Shown: in pieces, positions 60,732 through 64,000 of the stretch
Position numbering within the stretch: position 1 is the stretch's first letter
Layout: each line of letters starts with the position of its first letter
Origin: Lineus longissimus
Taxonomy: Eukaryota; Nemertea; Pilidiophora; Heteronemertea; Lineidae
Direction of reading: 5' to 3'
Assembly: GCF_910592395.1 (NCBI RefSeq)
Contig: NC_088312.1
Span: forward strand, 2,666,001 to 2,730,000
Length of the DNA: 64,000 nucleotides
The notes under the pieces: generated by a model
Told to the model about the DNA's origin: nothing
What the model saw: the letters and a program-made list of their open reading frames with translations, nothing else
Databases searched by the model: none
Position numbers and translations under genes: made by a program

Positions 60732-62750
60732 ATGGGTCTCTCTCTGCTGGACGAAATCATGAAGTTCGATGAGACCAAGGATAACTTCAAGTCGGACAAG
60801 AGAAAGAAGGTCGGTGACTACATCCTCGGGAAGATACTTGGAGAGGGTACTTTCGCCAAGGTCAGGTTAGCCACACATTTGATTACGAAGGAAAAGGTAA
60901 CTACTGGCCTACTTTTTCCCTCCGACGCACGCCTCGCTCAACCTCTCCGTCACCGTGAGCTTTAGCAGGGCCTTTCACTCGGCACTCATCGATTACCAAC
61001 CTTATTTGATTTGTAAGTCTGAAATGCAGTGTGGATGACTTGAAGGCTTCAACGATGTCACTTCTAGTTGAATCTTTCAGAGTCTGGGACTCGAACACAA
61101 TTTTATAAGAAAAATACACTCATTTTTGTCATAATATAACATTCGTGTATTCTAGATATTCATATACAAAATGCACAAGTTGCACCATTAATGTGGCAAC
61201 TCATTTTACATGTATTTCAGTTTTAAAATGAATGATAATAGGCCTTTTTCGCCCGTTTAATCCATATAATCGTACACACATGTAACTGTCTATTACTTAC
61301 TAAATGTACGTGACCTTCCTTTGGAGAAAACGACTGCAAAGAAGACCCATTAAACATTTTTCAACCGCTGGGCTATACGTTTGATTGAATGCAGGACTAA
61401 GGTTCGCAATTCCTTTCACTTAATTTGAATGTCATCTCAAAGAGATCATTGAGAAAGTGTGATAAAGTGCGAGATAAGAGATCACAGGTTACAAATAAAT
61501 CACTTGTGATTGCTGACAGTACTTTAAAGAAAACACATTGAAGTGAATTCTTGGGGTTGTTTGTAAATGTCTAGTATAGTCGGAGCATTAACATGATACA
61601 CTTAATCACATGTGATGATACGAAGTGTACCGTAAAACATGTACCACCATCACCAGTCCGAAGGAAAAGGAAATGACAAATTTGCAGAAACGAATATCGT
61701 AATTGGAGTGTTTTGAGCCGGGTTACCCTTGACTATTGGTGCCCCCCCCACACACGCACACACCTATACTTTATCTAATAGTATCTGGCGAGATTCCGCG
61801 AGATCAGCAAACTCATATTACTTTGATAATAATCGTTTGATCAGTTACCTTAGCAACCCATTAGTTTGTGATCAATAACAAATAGTGATTGCTAAGAAAT
61901 CGATATGGTCATTACGCGACTAGCCTATCACAATGAGATATTGACCAGAGCAGGCGTGGTAGAGGCTGATGTTCGAGGGTCGTTACCAAAACAATGGGAC
62001 ACTTTCCATCGGCTCCTGATGAAAAGATTTTCTGAATACTTCTGGTGTTGCCAAGGTTCGTGCCAAACTTGCTACCAGCTGAGTTAAAACCCAGTTTGCC
62101 GATGTCTGAGCCTTTTCCTTATTCATTAGTTACTGGTCTTTCAAAACCAACTAGACAGACTAGACATAACACAACACAAGGTCTCCTCAAATAACACATT
62201 CTTCCCTCTATACATTTGAAGATTTCGTTTGGGCTTAGCACACACCCCACACACAGTCCGATTCGATTTTTTTTCAGTTGTAAGCTTATTTACAAAATGA
62301 GATCAGCTAAGGACGAAATCCTCTATTCATATATACATATTAGATATTCATAAACCATTTTAATAAGTCTTTATTGAATATGAATATCTTGTATCGAAGA
62401 CCAATTATTATATTCTCCGTGAAAAATGCACCTCGCCGTCGCCGTCGCCGAATATTGCTTCGATTGTTGAGAGGTTTTGGCCGCAATAATAGTTGTAGAT
62501 ATTTCCTAAAAAACATGCCCATTACCAAATACGTATTCTTCTTCTAGGTTGCCATAAAGATCATAAACAAAACTGCCATCAAGAAACACCCCTACATGAA
62601 GAAATTCTTCCGACGAGAAGCTGTTCTGATGCAGAAACTTCAACATGAAAACATCGTCGGTCTGTATGACGTCATGGAGACTGAGAACTCCTATTACATG
62701 GTCATGGAATACGCGGACGGAGGCGAGTTTGTCAAATACCTCACTTCAAG
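60732..62750 (+). CDS. HUNK-like Ser/Thr protein kinase, N-terminal exons (gene continues beyond window)
   Basis: Coding exons 60732-60896 and 62548-62750 encode the first 122 residues and stop at a donor (TCAAG|GTATGG) in phase 2. The ATG at 60732 gives MGLSLLDEIMKFDETKD. The ATP-binding loop LGEGTFAKV (36-44) is followed by the VAIK lysine (residue 59) right after the intron. Helix C carries FFRREAVLMQKL, and the hinge region reads METENSYYMVMEYADGGEF. The METENSYY-MVMEY segment and GEGTFAKVR resemble HUNK of the CAMK/AMPK-related group; NIM1K or another relative remains possible. The catalytic loop and activation segment lie outside the window. Confidence 0.85.
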
Positions 62751-62784
62751 GTATGGGTGAATGATTTCTAAAATCGATAGATGG

Positions 62785-63285
62785 CTATCGCAATGCCAAA
62801 GAGAGCTTGTATGGTTCCCAAGTCTGTCGTATTGCCTTTTCCAAATGGTTTTTGGTCTCTCTGCGTGTATTCCTTCGTGTATTCCTTCGTGGTCGTGGGA
62901 TGGACTGAGCTGTCTTCTGCGTATGTAGGTTGGTGCCATTTCGCTTGAGGTCCTTACCGGGGGCTTCAAGTCGTGGACAGGCGTGTTGTCGTCGGTAAAT
63001 GGAAGGTGGAATAGGTGGTGGCACATCCCGTTGTGCGCTCTTCGGGACTAAAACATTCTGAATTTCTTGAGGTATTCCGACGGTAAAATCTTCTCGGCAC
63101 GCGTTGTCCGAAAGTTGAGTAGTGCACATTGAGGGCCAAGGCGAGTCTAAAGATGGTAAACTTGCTCTTTCCTTTTTTATCGATCCGAGTGGTTTTGCTT
63201 CCGGGCCTTCTTGTATTACGCTTTTATGGTACAGTTGGTCCTCAAAAGACAATGTTCTCCCCCTGTTCACCACACTGTAAGGCAT
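62785..63285 (-). other. Antisense 166-codon open frame in the kinase intron
   Basis: ATG-initiated open frame with proline- and arginine-rich composition (RDVPPPIPPSIYRR, RPRRNTRRNTRR). No recognised domain and no clear splice context. It could be a small gene, a decayed retro-fragment or chance. Confidence 0.25.
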
Positions 63286-64000
63286 ACATGACGCACATTT
63301 CCTTCACTCTACCCTGCATTGAAAATAACTCCTGAAGTGTAAATCATCCATGAATGAGTACGGAATGATGATCTGTGATCAGTAAATGAGATTTTTTATC
63401 GAAGCAAATAAATCACACTTAAGCTATACCTTAATGTGGTCATTGAGCATTTGGTTCATATTGAAAACCTGTTTTTGCTGATATTTGCAGCAAACAGCAT
63501 AGGTACACACGGAGTTCCTGTGTTGCTGATCAGTCAATAGTCAAAGCCAGGAAGTAATTACTAAGCTCACATTCTCAATTGCAAAGTTGAGATTGGTTCG
63601 GTCAACAAAATCAGATTATCAGTCTGGAACGAAAATTGGACCCAGACGGATTCCGTATTTCTCTGTGATATCATATTATCCGTGATTCGATTCGGAACAT
63701 TTCCACAAGCTGGTCCAGATATGATCAGAAAGGAATTTTGATAACAAATACAGTCGGGATGCTGTCTTCCAGGCCTCGGTTTACACAATCAACGCTACTA
63801 TAAACGTGGCGTGACCAATGTATACATGTGTACGTCTAACGTTCGGGGTTGCCTTTGTCATTTTGATACTGTTCATTGGCCGAATCCAGTTACATGTACT
63901 AAAAGATTCAGCAAAATGCATAAGAGAGGCAGTTGGAGTTACTCAGATGGTAGTGCTGATTGATCAGCTAATGAGGTCGACTGAAATGTTACAGGACAGA
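63286..64000. other. Kinase intron sequence, no feature seen
   Basis: No exon of the kinase catalytic domain (HRDLK or DFG segments) is visible on the + strand, so the intron extends past the window end. Confidence 0.5.

Overview
The window is animal nuclear DNA. Genes are split by GT-AG introns with pyrimidine-rich acceptors, and the recognisable proteins are metazoan: WASF/WAVE, lambda-crystallin, NUP43, a polypeptide GalNAc-transferase and a HUNK-like kinase. Short introns, tRNA-derived SINEs, MITEs and many minisatellites suggest an invertebrate bilaterian. I lean towards a lophotrochozoan such as a mollusc, brachiopod or annelid, but the sequence alone does not prove this. All exon models below come from reading splice sites and checking reading phase by hand.

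Layout. 0.8-6.2 kb (+): a complete WASF (WAVE) gene in five coding exons, followed by about 5 kb without a recognisable gene. 11.7-18.0 kb (-): two tandem lambda-crystallin (CRYL1, L-gulonate 3-dehydrogenase) genes with the same six-exon structure. 18.5-20 kb: a degenerate tandem array. 20.1-43.2 kb (-): one very unusual locus. 43.8-46.9 kb (+): complete NUP43 in eight exons, head to head with that locus. 47.3-49.0 kb (-): a two-exon gene I do not recognise. 49.9-51.1 kb (-): one or more exons of another unrecognised gene. 52.4-57.9 kb (-): a complete but divergent GALNT in eleven exons. 60.7-62.8 kb (+): the first two coding exons of a HUNK-like protein kinase that continues past the window.

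The most interesting feature is the 20.1-43.2 kb locus. Two shared 5' exons encode a long coiled coil and a low-complexity region that carries a sumoylation-type motif; they total 411 residues and end exactly between codons (phase 0). Downstream on the same strand lie 19 separate 3' tails. Each starts with a good splice acceptor, each opens in phase 0, and each ends with its own stop codon. Seventeen tails encode two or three C2H2 zinc fingers, one encodes a basic charged helix, and one is a two-exon BEN-like tail. A 36-nt phase 0/0 microexon may sit between the shared part and the tails. None of the tails has a convincing start of its own. The simplest reading is a single gene making about 19 transcription-factor isoforms by alternative 3' exons. 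This is the logic of the arthropod lola and mod(mdg4) loci, but with a coiled coil in place of the BTB dimerisation domain. I know of no described example.

Secondary signals include a 921-bp foldback transposon with a 9-bp target duplication, three pogo-like MITEs, a TTAA-flanked MITE that supplies the first poly(A) signal after WASF, likely gene conversion between the crystallin copies, intronic repeats that copy an exon-donor junction, and a GALNT whose usual catalytic-loop residues are replaced.
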